Assembly (NCBI RefSeq): GCF_001447995.1 | Contig: NZ_LDPE01000002.1 | Span: 868,001-932,000, forward strand | Source: Maribacter dokdonensis DSW-8 | GTDB taxonomy: Bacteria; Bacteroidota; Bacteroidia; Flavobacteriales; Flavobacteriaceae | DNA length: 64,000 bases | Direction of reading: 5' to 3' | Shown here: one piece after another, positions 16,951 through 25,340 of the stretch | Numbering within the stretch: the stretch's first letter is position 1 | Layout of the letters: each line of letters starts with the position of its first letter | Made by a program: the position numbers and the translations under genes | The notes under the pieces: generated by a model | Databases searched by the model: none | The model's input: the letters and a program-made list of their open reading frames with translations, nothing else | What the model was told of the DNA's origin: nothing

Positions 16951-17655
16951 TTAAGCGGCTATATGTTTTAGGTAATATTGGTATAGGTCTTTTGGATTTG
17001 CACCTAAACGATGTTTTAAGTGGATTATGCCAAAATGATACTGTAGTCTAATCATGCCACGTTCTTCGTACCTTCTGGCAGAAGTGGTTACAGCAGAAGA
17101 AATTACCTTAAATGGTTTTAGTTTATAGACTCTCTGAATAAATTCATTGTCTTCATACACAATATAGCTTTCATTAAAACCATCCAGAAGGTGAAAAAGT
17201 TTACGGGTAATGAAAAGTGATTGATCACCACCTCTACAAATGTGGTGGTTTATACGGGTGCACCAAGAAAAGAATTTTAAAAACCTACTGTTGCTGTTAA
17301 AGCGCATTTGAAAGCATCCTACTTCAAATCCTTTTTTGAATTCTTGAATGATCTCTTTGTCAAAACTCTCTGGGGGTAAAGTATCAACATGTAAAAAATA
17401 GAGAATTTCACCGTTGGCGTTTGTAGCACCAAAGTTCATTTGTGCAGCACGCCCTTTTTTGCTTTTTAATACTGTGGCTCCGTATGCTTCAGCATTGGTA
17501 ATTGTTTGGTCCGTGCTACCGCCATCAATTACTAATATTTCTTTAATGCACTTGGTTCGTGCATTGGCAGAAATGGAGAAAAGCACATCTTTAATGTACT
17601 TTTCTCCATTTAATACCGGTATAATAATGCTAATGGTTGGCTGTGGGGTACTCAT
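16951..17655 (-). CDS. TIGR04283-type glycosyltransferase (arsenosugar biosynthesis type)
   Basis: A 234-residue GT2-family protein: SIIIPVLNGEKYIKDVL at the N-terminus, LVIDGGSTDQT, the family-typical KGRAAQMNFGATNANGEIL (about 68-86), FLHVDTLPP and the GGDQSLFITRKLFHLLDGF block. This pattern belongs to the rSAM-associated transferase 2 family now linked to arsenosugar biosynthesis. It follows a purine nucleoside phosphorylase and a TIGR04282-type transferase on the same strand, the same company the family keeps elsewhere. The arsenosugar role is inherited from the family; the radical-SAM ArsS and methyltransferase ArsM are not in this window. Confidence 0.85.
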   Translation of the reverse strand: MSTPQPTISIIIPVLNGEKYIKDVLFSISANARTKCIKEILVIDGGSTDQTITNAEAYGATVLKSKKGRAAQMNFGATNANGEILYFLHVDTLPPESFDKEIIQEFKKGFEVGCFQMRFNSNSRFLKFFSWCTRINHHICRGGDQSLFITRKLFHLLDGFNESYIVYEDNEFIQRVYKLKPFKVISSAVTTSARRYEERGMIRLQYHFGIIHLKHRLGANPKDLYQYYLKHIAA

Positions 17656-17699
17656 AAATCAATACTTGCTAACTTATGGTAGTCAAATACTGGAGTACC

Positions 17700-18515
17700 T
17701 TACAATTGCTTGATCAATTCCTTGAATAATTTCACCATTTTTGGTTCTGTTTTTTCGGCAATGGAGATAATTTCACCTATATCAACAGGTTTTAGGTTAT
17801 CTGGGTCGCACTCATCGGTCAAAACAGAAACGGCCACTATGGGTAATGATAAGTGATTGGCAACTATGACCTCTGGTACGGTACTCATACCTACTGCATC
17901 TGCTCCTATCAATTTGATCATTCTGTATTCTGCCCTAGTTTCCAATTGAGGTCCTACAACAGATGCATACACACCGCTTTTCAATGAAATGTCATGCTCT
18001 TTTGCAATGGCGGTAAGTTTGTTGCGCATATCCACATCGTAAGGTTCGGACATATCTGCAAAACGTTCGCCAAATTCACTTACACCTTTAAATGCCAATG
18101 GAGAGCCTCCTTGAAGGTTAATATGATCTTCTATCAACATCATATCTCCTTTCTTAAAATCTAAATTTACCGCACCAGCGGCGTTAGAGATGAACAGTTT
18201 TGAAATACCTAACATATGCATTACGCGAATAGGGTAGGTAATGTCTAGAAAGTCATACCCCTCATAAAGGTGAAAACGACCTTGCATGACCACAACTTTC
18301 TTTCCGGATATGGTTCCATAGACTAATTTTCCTGTATGAAATTCCACGGTGGCCAATGGGAAAAATGGAATGTGGTTATAATGGGCATCTATGGGATCTT
18401 CAATACTATCTACTAATTTTCCTAGTCCTGTGCCCAGTACAATACCAATTTCTGGGTTGTCAAAACCTTTGTTCTTAAGGTAAGCTACAGACTCTAAAAG
18501 TTCTTCTTTCATCAT
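17700..18515 (-). CDS. punA: Purine-nucleoside phosphorylase
   Basis: A 271-residue trimeric-class PNP, which splits purine nucleosides with phosphate into free base and ribose-1-phosphate. Signatures: GIVLGTGLGKLVDSI (phosphate loop, about 24-38), HTGKLVYG, QGRFHLYEGYD, ISNAAGAVNLDFKKGD, GVYASVVGPQLETRAEYRMI (base site) and GMSTVPEVIVANH. The start overlaps the stop of the TIGR04282 gene by four bases, showing translational coupling. In an arsenosugar context a phosphorylase could remove adenine from the arsinoyl-deoxyadenosine intermediate; general purine salvage is equally possible. Confidence 0.93.
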   Translation of the reverse strand: MMKEELLESVAYLKNKGFDNPEIGIVLGTGLGKLVDSIEDPIDAHYNHIPFFPLATVEFHTGKLVYGTISGKKVVVMQGRFHLYEGYDFLDITYPIRVMHMLGISKLFISNAAGAVNLDFKKGDMMLIEDHINLQGGSPLAFKGVSEFGERFADMSEPYDVDMRNKLTAIAKEHDISLKSGVYASVVGPQLETRAEYRMIKLIGADAVGMSTVPEVIVANHLSLPIVAVSVLTDECDPDNLKPVDIGEIISIAEKTEPKMVKLFKELIKQL

Positions 18516-19189
18516 TTTGTCATATGTTTTAAAAAAGGGGCAAAGGCTTCAATATCCTTTATATCCTCATAATAATCAACGTCGTTTTTTGTTTCTAAAA
18601 GGGCGGTTGTTTCATTTTTCAGGTCCGCTAAGGTGTCCTTTAAAACGGTTTCCGTTCCCCATGATTTATTTTTAAAAAGTTCGGGCATAAATTTTTTCAT
18701 GCCCAATAAATAATATCCTCCATCTTCTGCGGGACCTACTACAAAATCGTTTTTCTCTAAAGCCTTAAATGCATCTTCTAAATCATCTTGAGAAAGGTCT
18801 AGCATATCACTGCCAATGATAATGATTTTTTGATATTCGTTTTGAAAACCTTCTTGAAAGGCATTTGCCATGCGAATGCCAAGGTCATCGCCTATTTGTA
18901 TTTTTTTATCAAACTTAGAATTGTCCCAAATATCGTTATTCCAAATTTCTTCAGAGTAATACACCTGTTTTTCGGCATAAAGGTTTTTGGTAATGGCTAC
19001 CGTATGCGCTAATAAGAATTTGTAAATATCAAATGCTGCTTGGTCACCTACAGTTGCTGCTAAACGCCTTTTGCCTTTACCAAGTTCTGGGTTTCTGGTA
19101 AAGATCAGCAAAAGGTTGTTTGAGTTTGCGAGAGTGAAATCTATAATTTTCTCGTCTTTTTCCGTCTTATTGTTTTGTAATATTCCCAA
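18512..19189 (-). CDS. TIGR04282-type transferase (DUF2064, arsenosugar biosynthesis type)
   Basis: A 225-residue nucleotidyl/glycosyltransferase-fold protein with the family signatures LLIFTRNPELGKGKRRLAAT (about 27-46), IIIGSDMLDLSQDDL and VVGPAEDGGYYLLGMKKF. No ATG lies near the right place; the reading frame opens with a TTG at 19189, leaving a 25-residue N-terminal extension before the conserved core. The next in-frame Met comes after the core motif, so TTG is the best call. The leader between the rhodanese stop and this start is mostly an 8-copy heptanucleotide repeat, which could make its expression phase-variable. It is coupled to punA by a four-base overlap. Confidence 0.82.
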   Translation of the reverse strand: MGILQNNKTEKDEKIIDFTLANSNNLLLIFTRNPELGKGKRRLAATVGDQAAFDIYKFLLAHTVAITKNLYAEKQVYYSEEIWNNDIWDNSKFDKKIQIGDDLGIRMANAFQEGFQNEYQKIIIIGSDMLDLSQDDLEDAFKALEKNDFVVGPAEDGGYYLLGMKKFMPELFKNKSWGTETVLKDTLADLKNETTALLETKNDVDYYEDIKDIEAFAPFLKHMTK

Positions 19190-19206
19190 TCTGATTCTTT
19201 AAATTT

Positions 19207-19262
19207 TCCTAACTCCTAACTCCTAACTCCTAACTCCTAACTCCTAACTCCTAACTCCTAAC
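19207..19262. repeat. Perfect tandem repeat, 8 copies of TCCTAAC
   Basis: Eight identical head-to-tail heptamers (GTTAGGA on the transcribed minus strand) fill the space between the rhodanese stop codon and the leader of the TIGR04282 gene. The last copy abuts, and by one base enters, the rhodanese TAG. No mismatch is present, which points to recent slippage. It resembles telomeric repeats only superficially. Confidence 0.95.
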
Positions 19263-19768
19263 TAGTACACTTTAATTCCTTCTTGTAAAAGTTTGCCCCA
19301 ATGCTTGCTAAAAGCATGAACACTATCGGTAGGTATTTCTTTGTCGTTAAAAACTTGTCCGCCTTTATTTTTCCAATCAAAAATTCCTCCATAAAGATTT
19401 AGAATTTTGGTATACCCTAATTCTTTTAATTTCTCTCCAATATCTTCTGAGCGAACACCAATAGAACAGTATACTATAATAGGTTGTGTTTTGTCAGGTA
19501 AAGATTCTAGAACTTTTTGCTCGTCAAATGTTTTGTATCCTACCCAAATGGCATTTTTTAGGTGACTCACCTCAAATTCTTCTTTTTCCCTTGTATCTAA
19601 GTATGCAATAGAATCGGTAATCGGTAGATTATCAAAATATACATAGGGTATAGTGCCTTGGTTCCAAGAGTTCAAAGCCTTTGTAATTTTGTCTTGTGCT
19701 AAGCTTTTATTGGACAAAGGTAAGAGAACTACAAAACTGAATATTAATTTAAAAATTAGTATTTTCAT
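19262..19768 (-). CDS. Exported rhodanese-domain protein
   Basis: A 168-residue protein with a signal peptide (about 1-24, cleaved near SLAQD) and one rhodanese domain. It shows LDTREKEEFEVSHLKNAIWVGY in the first half and the active-site loop YCSIGVRSEDIGEKL with the catalytic Cys near residue 107, then the GGIFDWKNKGG end motif. Rhodaneses carry sulfane sulfur or related persulfide chemistry; in the periplasm the substrate is open. It is the first gene of the unit with the TIGR04282, PNP and TIGR04283 genes. A perfect TAnnTTTG box ends five bases before its ATG, implying an almost leaderless mRNA. Confidence 0.87.
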   Translation of the reverse strand: MKILIFKLIFSFVVLLPLSNKSLAQDKITKALNSWNQGTIPYVYFDNLPITDSIAYLDTREKEEFEVSHLKNAIWVGYKTFDEQKVLESLPDKTQPIIVYCSIGVRSEDIGEKLKELGYTKILNLYGGIFDWKNKGGQVFNDKEIPTDSVHAFSKHWGKLLQEGIKVY

Positions 19769-19773
19769 CCTTA

Positions 19774-19781
19774 CAAAGGTA
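19774..19781 (-). promoter_or_regulatory. -7 box of the rhodanese/arsenosugar-type unit
   Basis: On the minus strand this reads TACCTTTG, a perfect Bacteroidetes TAnnTTTG -7 element, with only 5 bases between it and the ATG at 19768. The nearest TTG upstream is 24 bases away, a loose -33 element. Confidence 0.5.
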
Positions 19782-19823
19782 CTATAATAAGGTTTTAAGA
19801 AGTACCAATATAAGAGTGAATTT

Positions 19824-21407
19824 ATGGTTAAAACTATGCAAAGTAAAGGCTTACAGTTGTTTATTCTATTATCTGTTATTTCAATGGCAAGTTGTAAGCA
19901 AGAGGTGAAAAAGGATATTGTTAATGAAGAATTGGAGCCTACGGGATATTATGTAGAACCCTATAGATCTCAATATCATTTTACACCAGAAGAAAAATGG
20001 ATGAACGATCCAAACGGACTTGTTTATACTGATGGGGAATATCATTTGTTCTATCAATATTACCCGGATAGTACCGTTTGGGGACCTATGCATTGGGGTC
20101 ATGCGGTAAGTAAAGATATGATGAAATGGAAGCATAAACCAGTTGCACTTTTTCCAGATGAACATGGATTGATATTTTCTGGTAGTGCCGTTATGGACCA
20201 TAATAACACTTCTGGTTTTGGAACGGAAGATCAGACGGCAATGGTGGCTATTTTTACCTATCATGACATGGCGGGCGAGCAGGCAGGTAATAAAGATTTT
20301 CAAACTCAGGGCATTGCCTATAGCTTAGATAATGGTGATAGTTGGACCAAGTATGAAGGCAACCCCGTAATCGGTAATACCGGTATTAAAGATTTTAGGG
20401 ATCCTAAAGTGTTTTGGAACGATAAGGCAGAAACTTGGACAATGCTACTGGTAGCAGGTGATCATTTGCAAATATGGAACTCTCCTAATTTAAAAGAGTG
20501 GGAAAAAGTTAGTGAGTTTGGTAAAGAGCAAGGTGCTCATGGAGGTGTTTGGGAATGTCCAGATTTATTTCCGTTGAAGATTGAAGGTACAAATGAGATA
20601 AAATGGGTATTGTTGATCAGTATAAATCCGGGTGCACCAAATGGGGGTAGTGGTACGCAATATTTTATAGGAGATTTTGATGGAGAAACATTTACCTCGG
20701 ACCAAGTGGAGCATAAGTGGATAGATTTAGGTAGGGATAATTATGCAGGAGTAACCTATAACGATGCACCTAATGATGAACGTGTTTTCATTGGATGGAT
20801 GAGCAATTGGGACTATGCAAGAGATACACCTACCGATAAATGGCGAAGTGCAATGACAGTGCCTAGAGAATTGACCTTGCGGAAAGTAAATGATGACGTG
20901 TTGTTGTACAACTATCCGTTAAAAAGTTTTGAGAGGCACGTAGCAATGGCTTATCCGGAAAGTGTTTTGGAAATCTTGCCTACGAGAAAAAGAATTTTGC
21001 CTCTTAAATATGGAAACCAGAGTAAAATACAGTTTACGCTTTCCGTGCCCAATGCGCAAATGTACTTTAGAAATAAAAATGGCGATAGCGTGAGTATAGA
21101 TGTTGATAGGGACAAAAAAGTTGTCACTTTTGACCGAAGAAAATCGGGTAAGGTAGACTTTAGTGAGAAATTTGCTCCTGGTGTTCAACAAATGAAGATT
21201 CCGAATATACCGGACGGACCTATAGAAATAATGATGCTTTTAGACCATTCTTCGTTAGAGCTATTCATCAATGAGGGTCAGTATGTGATGACCAATCAAA
21301 TTTTCCCCAATGAGTTTTTTAGGGCTTTGACCATTGTGAACAATTCAGAAAATGAATTAAAAATTGAAGATTTTACAGAACATAAGGTAGAACGGGTTTG
21401 GGATTAA
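19824..21407 (+). CDS. GH32 fructan hydrolase lipoprotein (exo-levanase/inulinase-like)
   Basis: A 527-residue surface or periplasmic lipoprotein (SMASC lipobox, Cys24). The five-bladed GH32 propeller shows WMNDPNG with the nucleophile Asp62, FRDP with the transition-state-stabilising Asp193, and WECPDLF with the acid/base Glu244. A C-terminal beta-sandwich (about 385-525, containing the MLLDHSSLELFINEG element) completes it. Being exported and without a phosphotransferase system nearby, it more likely releases fructose from levan, inulin or sucrose outside the membrane than hydrolyses sucrose-6-phosphate. No fructokinase or SusC/D genes accompany it here, so it stands apart from a typical fructan locus. 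Confidence 0.9.
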   Translation: MVKTMQSKGLQLFILLSVISMASCKQEVKKDIVNEELEPTGYYVEPYRSQYHFTPEEKWMNDPNGLVYTDGEYHLFYQYYPDSTVWGPMHWGHAVSKDMMKWKHKPVALFPDEHGLIFSGSAVMDHNNTSGFGTEDQTAMVAIFTYHDMAGEQAGNKDFQTQGIAYSLDNGDSWTKYEGNPVIGNTGIKDFRDPKVFWNDKAETWTMLLVAGDHLQIWNSPNLKEWEKVSEFGKEQGAHGGVWECPDLFPLKIEGTNEIKWVLLISINPGAPNGGSGTQYFIGDFDGETFTSDQVEHKWIDLGRDNYAGVTYNDAPNDERVFIGWMSNWDYARDTPTDKWRSAMTVPRELTLRKVNDDVLLYNYPLKSFERHVAMAYPESVLEILPTRKRILPLKYGNQSKIQFTLSVPNAQMYFRNKNGDSVSIDVDRDKKVVTFDRRKSGKVDFSEKFAPGVQQMKIPNIPDGPIEIMMLLDHSSLELFINEGQYVMTNQIFPNEFFRALTIVNNSENELKIEDFTEHKVERVWD

Positions 21408-21510
21408 CATGTTGTAAAATCAGTGTGTGAATTGCGCCTATTTAATTTACGCTGAAATTTAATCTTTATTTACTTTCTATCTATTGGTAGGAATTTGCTT
21501 CACTATATTG

Positions 21511-21550
21511 TGTTAATATCGGCTAAAGTAGTCTTTAGTCGATGTTAACA
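21511..21550 (+). other. Long hairpin in the 325-base gap before tRNA-Phe
   Basis: The gap 21408-21732 holds no open frame I trust. Its main feature is an 18-bp stem (21511-21528 with 21533-21550) closed by the tetraloop TAGT. Two pairs are G-U, and they are wobble pairs only in the plus-strand RNA (G22-U39 and U17-G44 in local numbering from 21500), so the plus strand is the likely structured transcript. It begins about 100 bases after the GH32 stop and lacks a U tract. A looser inverted pair TTTTCACT / AGTGAAAA follows downstream. Confidence 0.45.
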
Positions 21551-21695
21551 GTACCGCAACTAATTTGATTTGCAAATTTTCACTGGAAGCTCTACAATTT
21601 GTCTGCTTACAACTTATAAAGTGAAAAATACAGCTGTAATGGTATGTAGGTTGGCTATCCTTGTATATTTTTGGTGTAGAAAAGAAAGGGATGTA

Positions 21696-21728
21696 AACAA
21701 AAAAATCCTTACCGTTAAGTAAGGATTT
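21696..21728 (-). terminator. Terminator of tRNA-Phe
   Basis: A perfect 10-bp stem AAATCCTTAC (21703-21712) / GTAAGGATTT (21719-21728), followed on the minus strand by a run of T. It begins 4 bases after the tRNA 3' end. Confidence 0.85.
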
Positions 21729-21732
21729 ATTG

Positions 21733-21805
21733 TGGTGCCTCCAGGAATCGAACCAGGGACACATGGATTTTCAGTCCATTGCTCTACCAACTGAGCTAAG
21801 GCACC
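21733..21805 (-). tRNA. tRNA-Phe (anticodon GAA)
   Basis: The minus strand folds into a complete 73-nt cloverleaf: acceptor GGTGCCT/AGGCACC with discriminator A, D-arm with AGTTGG, anticodon stem ATGGA/TCCAT around CTGAAAA (anticodon GAA), and T-arm with GGTTCGATTCC. The 3' CCA is not encoded (the discriminator is followed by CAA), so it must be added by the CCA-adding enzyme. Single tRNA with its own terminator. Confidence 0.97.
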
Positions 21806-21906
21806 ATGCTTGCTGTAAGCGGGTGCAAATATAATTTCAATTTTATGATTTCCAAACTAAATCGTAAAAAAAGAAAAATGTTTTTTTAATTTTTAATCTT
21901 TGCAAC

Positions 21907-22635
21907 ATGAATTTAATTGTTGATGCGGGTAATACAAATGTCAAATTAGCGATCTTTAAAAAGTCGGAAATAATTCATTTAGAGACTGTTGTTGTAGATT
22001 TGTTTGTTGAGGCAGTAAAAAGAATTTTCAAGGAATTTCCTAAAATAGAATTTTCAATAATTTCTAGTGTAGGGTCAATTTCAAAGGACCAGATTAAGGT
22101 TTTGGCTATTTTTAGTGAACTTCATGAGCTTAGTCATGCGTCAAAAGTGCCGTTTAAGAACTCTTATGCCTCTCCACAAACTTTGGGTGTAGATCGTTTG
22201 GCCTTGGCTACGGCTGCCTATTATTATAATCCACATCAAAATAATTTGGTTATTGATGCCGGAACCTGTGTTACGTTTGATATGATCAATGATTTTGATG
22301 AGTACCTAGGCGGCGCAATTTCCCCAGGCTTGCAAATGCGGTACAATGCTATGCATTACCAAACATCTAAATTGCCGTTACTCGAAAAAAAGGAGCTGTT
22401 AGACTACATTGGCAACACCACTGAAAACTGTCTACATAGTGGGGCGGTAAATGGAATTACACTGGAAATAGACGGTGTCATTGATCTTTACAAAGCAAGA
22501 TTTAAAAATTTAACAGTTATTTTAACCGGTGGAGACACACTATTTTTGTCTAAACGATTAAAAAATACCATATTTGCGGATTCCAAATTTCTCCTGAAAG
22601 GGCTTAATTATTTGCTGGAATACAACAAGCACTAA
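21907..22635 (+). CDS. coaX: Type III pantothenate kinase
   Basis: A 242-residue ASKHA-fold enzyme that phosphorylates pantothenate in the first step of coenzyme A synthesis. Signatures: VDAGNTNVKLAIF at the N-terminus (phosphate 1 loop), GVDRLALATAAYY, VIDAGTCVTFDMI (phosphate 2 and catalytic Asp), GGAISPGLQMR and LTGGD. The length is normal. The stop is immediately followed by the ATG of an outer-membrane protein gene, with zero gap, so it heads a long operon-like run of envelope genes. A TAATCTTTG box, one base longer than consensus, ends four bases before the ATG. Confidence 0.95.
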   Translation: MNLIVDAGNTNVKLAIFKKSEIIHLETVVVDLFVEAVKRIFKEFPKIEFSIISSVGSISKDQIKVLAIFSELHELSHASKVPFKNSYASPQTLGVDRLALATAAYYYNPHQNNLVIDAGTCVTFDMINDFDEYLGGAISPGLQMRYNAMHYQTSKLPLLEKKELLDYIGNTTENCLHSGAVNGITLEIDGVIDLYKARFKNLTVILTGGDTLFLSKRLKNTIFADSKFLLKGLNYLLEYNKH

Positions 22636-23922
22636 ATGATCAGAAAAATTGTAATTACAATTGTATACATAACCACTATTGGTTTGTACGCTCAAGATGG
22701 TACTGTTTCTCCTTATTCTTTTTACGGAATAGGTGACTTAAAAAATAACAGTACGGTAGAAAATCAAATGATGGGAGGTATTGGTGTATATGCCGATAGT
22801 ATTCATATCAATTTAAAAAACCCAGCAGCTTTTGGTAAGTTAGGTCTAGAAGTTATGGACAGGGAAGGATTGGTGACCTATACCGCAGGGGTCTCCAATA
22901 AACAATTTACGCTTAAAAGTTTCACAGCAGAAGAGGAAAGCTCTATTACAAGTTTAGATTACTTGGCACTTGGTTTTAGTGTAGGTAAAGGTTTGGGTAT
23001 GGGGTTTGGTATAATGCCATATTCTTCGGTAGGATATAATTTGGTTGATGATCGTACCGAAACAGGCGGGTCGTTGACTAATGTTTATACGGGTGAGGGT
23101 GGTTTAACCCGCGCTTTTTATTCAATTGGGTATGAAATTGTAAAAGACTTAAGTATTGGTGCAACCGTTAATTTCAATTTTGGTACACTTGAAAGTGAAA
23201 GGTTGCAGCAAATAGAAGATGTGCAGTTTGGTACATTTGATAGGCGTTCATCTAGAGTAAATGGTTTTGATTTCAACTATGCCTTAAATTATACGCCTTT
23301 AATTAAGGGTAGGCAAAGACTTCATACATCGGTTCGTGTGAATACCCAAGGTAATTTGGTTTCCAAGAATGATAGGCAATTGGGTTCTTTTTCAGTAGCC
23401 AGTGGTGTAACCATAGAAGAGCTAGAGGTGAATTTGGCTGCTCAGAATTTAGAGAATACAGAATTAAAGATACCGACCACCACTACTTTGGGTATTGGTT
23501 ATGGTGAAGATTATAAATGGTTTGTGGGTGCAGAATATAGTTTTCAAGAAATGAGTTCTTTTGAAAATGTTTTCTTGGGTTCAGCTAATGTGGCGTATGA
23601 AGATGCAAGTTCATTTGCCTTTGGTGCCTTTCTAACCCCTGATCATGATTCATTTACAAGTTATTTAAAAAGGGTTACCTACCGTGCAGGTCTACGTTTA
23701 GATAAGACGGGTATGTTGGTGAACGATGTTGATATAAATAACTTTGGCATAACTTTTGGATTAGGCTTACCACTGGGCAGAAGTTTCTCTAACCTTAACT
23801 TAGGTTTTGAGTTTGGTAGAAGAGGAACTACTAGGGCGGATTTGATTGAAGAAAGCTATTTTAAATTTAATGTAGGTCTCTCATTGAACGATCGTTGGTT
23901 CCAGAAAAGAAAAATCAATTAA
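22636..23922 (+). CDS. Outer-membrane beta-barrel protein of unknown function
   Basis: A 428-residue protein with a signal peptide ending GLYAQ (about residue 20). It then has GTVSPYSFYGIGDLKNNSTVENQMMGGIGV, an opening typical of a conserved Bacteroidetes putative membrane protein found with coaX and lptC genes, followed by repeated amphipathic strands. It looks FadL/porin-like in size, but I see no family motif that names a substrate. Its ATG directly abuts the coaX stop, and a TPR protein follows after 39 bases, so it is part of the same transcript. Confidence 0.78.
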   Translation: MIRKIVITIVYITTIGLYAQDGTVSPYSFYGIGDLKNNSTVENQMMGGIGVYADSIHINLKNPAAFGKLGLEVMDREGLVTYTAGVSNKQFTLKSFTAEEESSITSLDYLALGFSVGKGLGMGFGIMPYSSVGYNLVDDRTETGGSLTNVYTGEGGLTRAFYSIGYEIVKDLSIGATVNFNFGTLESERLQQIEDVQFGTFDRRSSRVNGFDFNYALNYTPLIKGRQRLHTSVRVNTQGNLVSKNDRQLGSFSVASGVTIEELEVNLAAQNLENTELKIPTTTTLGIGYGEDYKWFVGAEYSFQEMSSFENVFLGSANVAYEDASSFAFGAFLTPDHDSFTSYLKRVTYRAGLRLDKTGMLVNDVDINNFGITFGLGLPLGRSFSNLNLGFEFGRRGTTRADLIEESYFKFNVGLSLNDRWFQKRKIN

Positions 23923-23961
23923 TAAAAATTTAGTACATTAACCATTTTAAAAAGAGAAAAA

Positions 23962-25335
23962 ATGAAATCGAAACTTTACTTCACGGCAATTATGTTCCTT
24001 GGGATGATGGGAGTGAGCAATGCGCAGGCGCAAAACCCTGAATGTATGACCAACCTGTCTATATTTTCCGAGCATGCAAAAGTTAAAAATTATGAAGCGG
24101 CCTATGAGCCATGGAAAATGGTTTATGAAACATGTCCTCAATTAAACAATGCTATATATGTTTATGGTGAGCGTATCCTAAAAGATAAGGTAGATAAGGC
24201 TACAGGTGCGGACAAAGAAAAGTTTGCCAACGATCTTATGGGGCTTTATGATAATAAGCTTAAACATTTTTCATCTAAAACTAGTCCGGGTGAAACAATG
24301 GTAGATAAGGCATTGGTAATGTACGATAACAAAATGGCAGATGATGCTAAGATGTACAGTATGTTAAGCGAGGCATTTACAAAAGATGAAGCTAATTTTA
24401 CAAACCCAAAGGCTTTATATATCTATTTCTCTAGTTTGGTTGATGAGCACAAAGCAGGTAGAAAAGATCTACAAGAAGTTTTTGATGTATATGATGCAGT
24501 TACCGAAAAAATAGAAACTGAAAATGAAAAGCTTACAGGTAAAATAGCTAAGCTTTTACCAAAAGAAGAAGCTGGTACTTTAACTTCAAAAGAAAAGTCT
24601 CGTTTAAAGTCTTATAACTCTTACTCTGAGGTTTATGGTAAGATTGCTGGTAGTATTGATTCTAAATTAGGTCCTTTAGCAGATTGTAGTAACCTTATTC
24701 CTTTATATGAAAAGAGTTTTGAAGAGAAAAAGGGTGATGTTGTTTGGGTAAAAAGAGCGGTAGGTCTTATGTTCAACAAAGAGTGTACAGATGATCCAAT
24801 GTTCCAAAAGTTATTTGAAGCACAATTATCTCTAGATCCTTCTGCAGATGCTTATGTTTATGGTGGTACATTAAAAATGAAGAACGGAGATAGTTCTGGT
24901 GCCCTTGCGGATTTTGATAAGGCATTGTCTTTAGAAACAGATAACGATAAGAAATCTAAGATCGCTTACAAAGTTGCTGTGATCAACAAAAGAAAAGGTA
25001 GTAAGTCTACCGCACGTAAATACGCTCAAAAAGCTATTGATGCTAACCCGTCAAATGGTCGTGCATATCTTTTAATTGCTAACTTGTACGCAACAAGTGC
25101 TAACGATTGTGGTAGCTCAGCGTTTGAAAAGAGAGCAATTTACTGGAAAGCTGCAGATATGGCTAGACAGGCAGGAAGAGTGGATCCTTCATTAGGAGGT
25201 TCAGCTAGTCAAGCGGCAAACAGTTACAATGCTAAGGCTCCAACTAAAGAAATGATCTTTAGTTCAGGTATGGCCGGTAAGACCGTTACGTTCAACTGTT
25301 GGGTTGGTGGTAGCGTGAAAGTACCTTCTTTATAG
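23962..25335 (+). CDS. Exported TPR protein
   Basis: A 457-residue protein with a signal peptide (cleaved around NAQAQ, about residue 24). An alpha-helical body (about 30-280) leads into TPR units near 290-400, for example SGALADFDKALSLE and STARKYAQKAIDANPSNGRAYLLIANLYA. The C-terminus ends in a compact region with VTFNCWVGGSV. Conserved Cys (PECM, TCPQ, DCSN, ECTD, NDCGS) suggest disulfides in the periplasm. It lies between an outer-membrane protein and lptC, so a scaffold role in envelope assembly is plausible, but the function is unknown. Confidence 0.8.
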   Translation: MKSKLYFTAIMFLGMMGVSNAQAQNPECMTNLSIFSEHAKVKNYEAAYEPWKMVYETCPQLNNAIYVYGERILKDKVDKATGADKEKFANDLMGLYDNKLKHFSSKTSPGETMVDKALVMYDNKMADDAKMYSMLSEAFTKDEANFTNPKALYIYFSSLVDEHKAGRKDLQEVFDVYDAVTEKIETENEKLTGKIAKLLPKEEAGTLTSKEKSRLKSYNSYSEVYGKIAGSIDSKLGPLADCSNLIPLYEKSFEEKKGDVVWVKRAVGLMFNKECTDDPMFQKLFEAQLSLDPSADAYVYGGTLKMKNGDSSGALADFDKALSLETDNDKKSKIAYKVAVINKRKGSKSTARKYAQKAIDANPSNGRAYLLIANLYATSANDCGSSAFEKRAIYWKAADMARQAGRVDPSLGGSASQAANSYNAKAPTKEMIFSSGMAGKTVTFNCWVGGSVKVPSL

Positions 25336-25340
25336 AGAAA

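Noticed and set aside
19207..19262. Telomere-like repeat or CRISPR
   Set aside because: The unit is GTTAGGA, not a telomeric sequence; there are no spacers, and it is an internal spacer between chromosomal genes.
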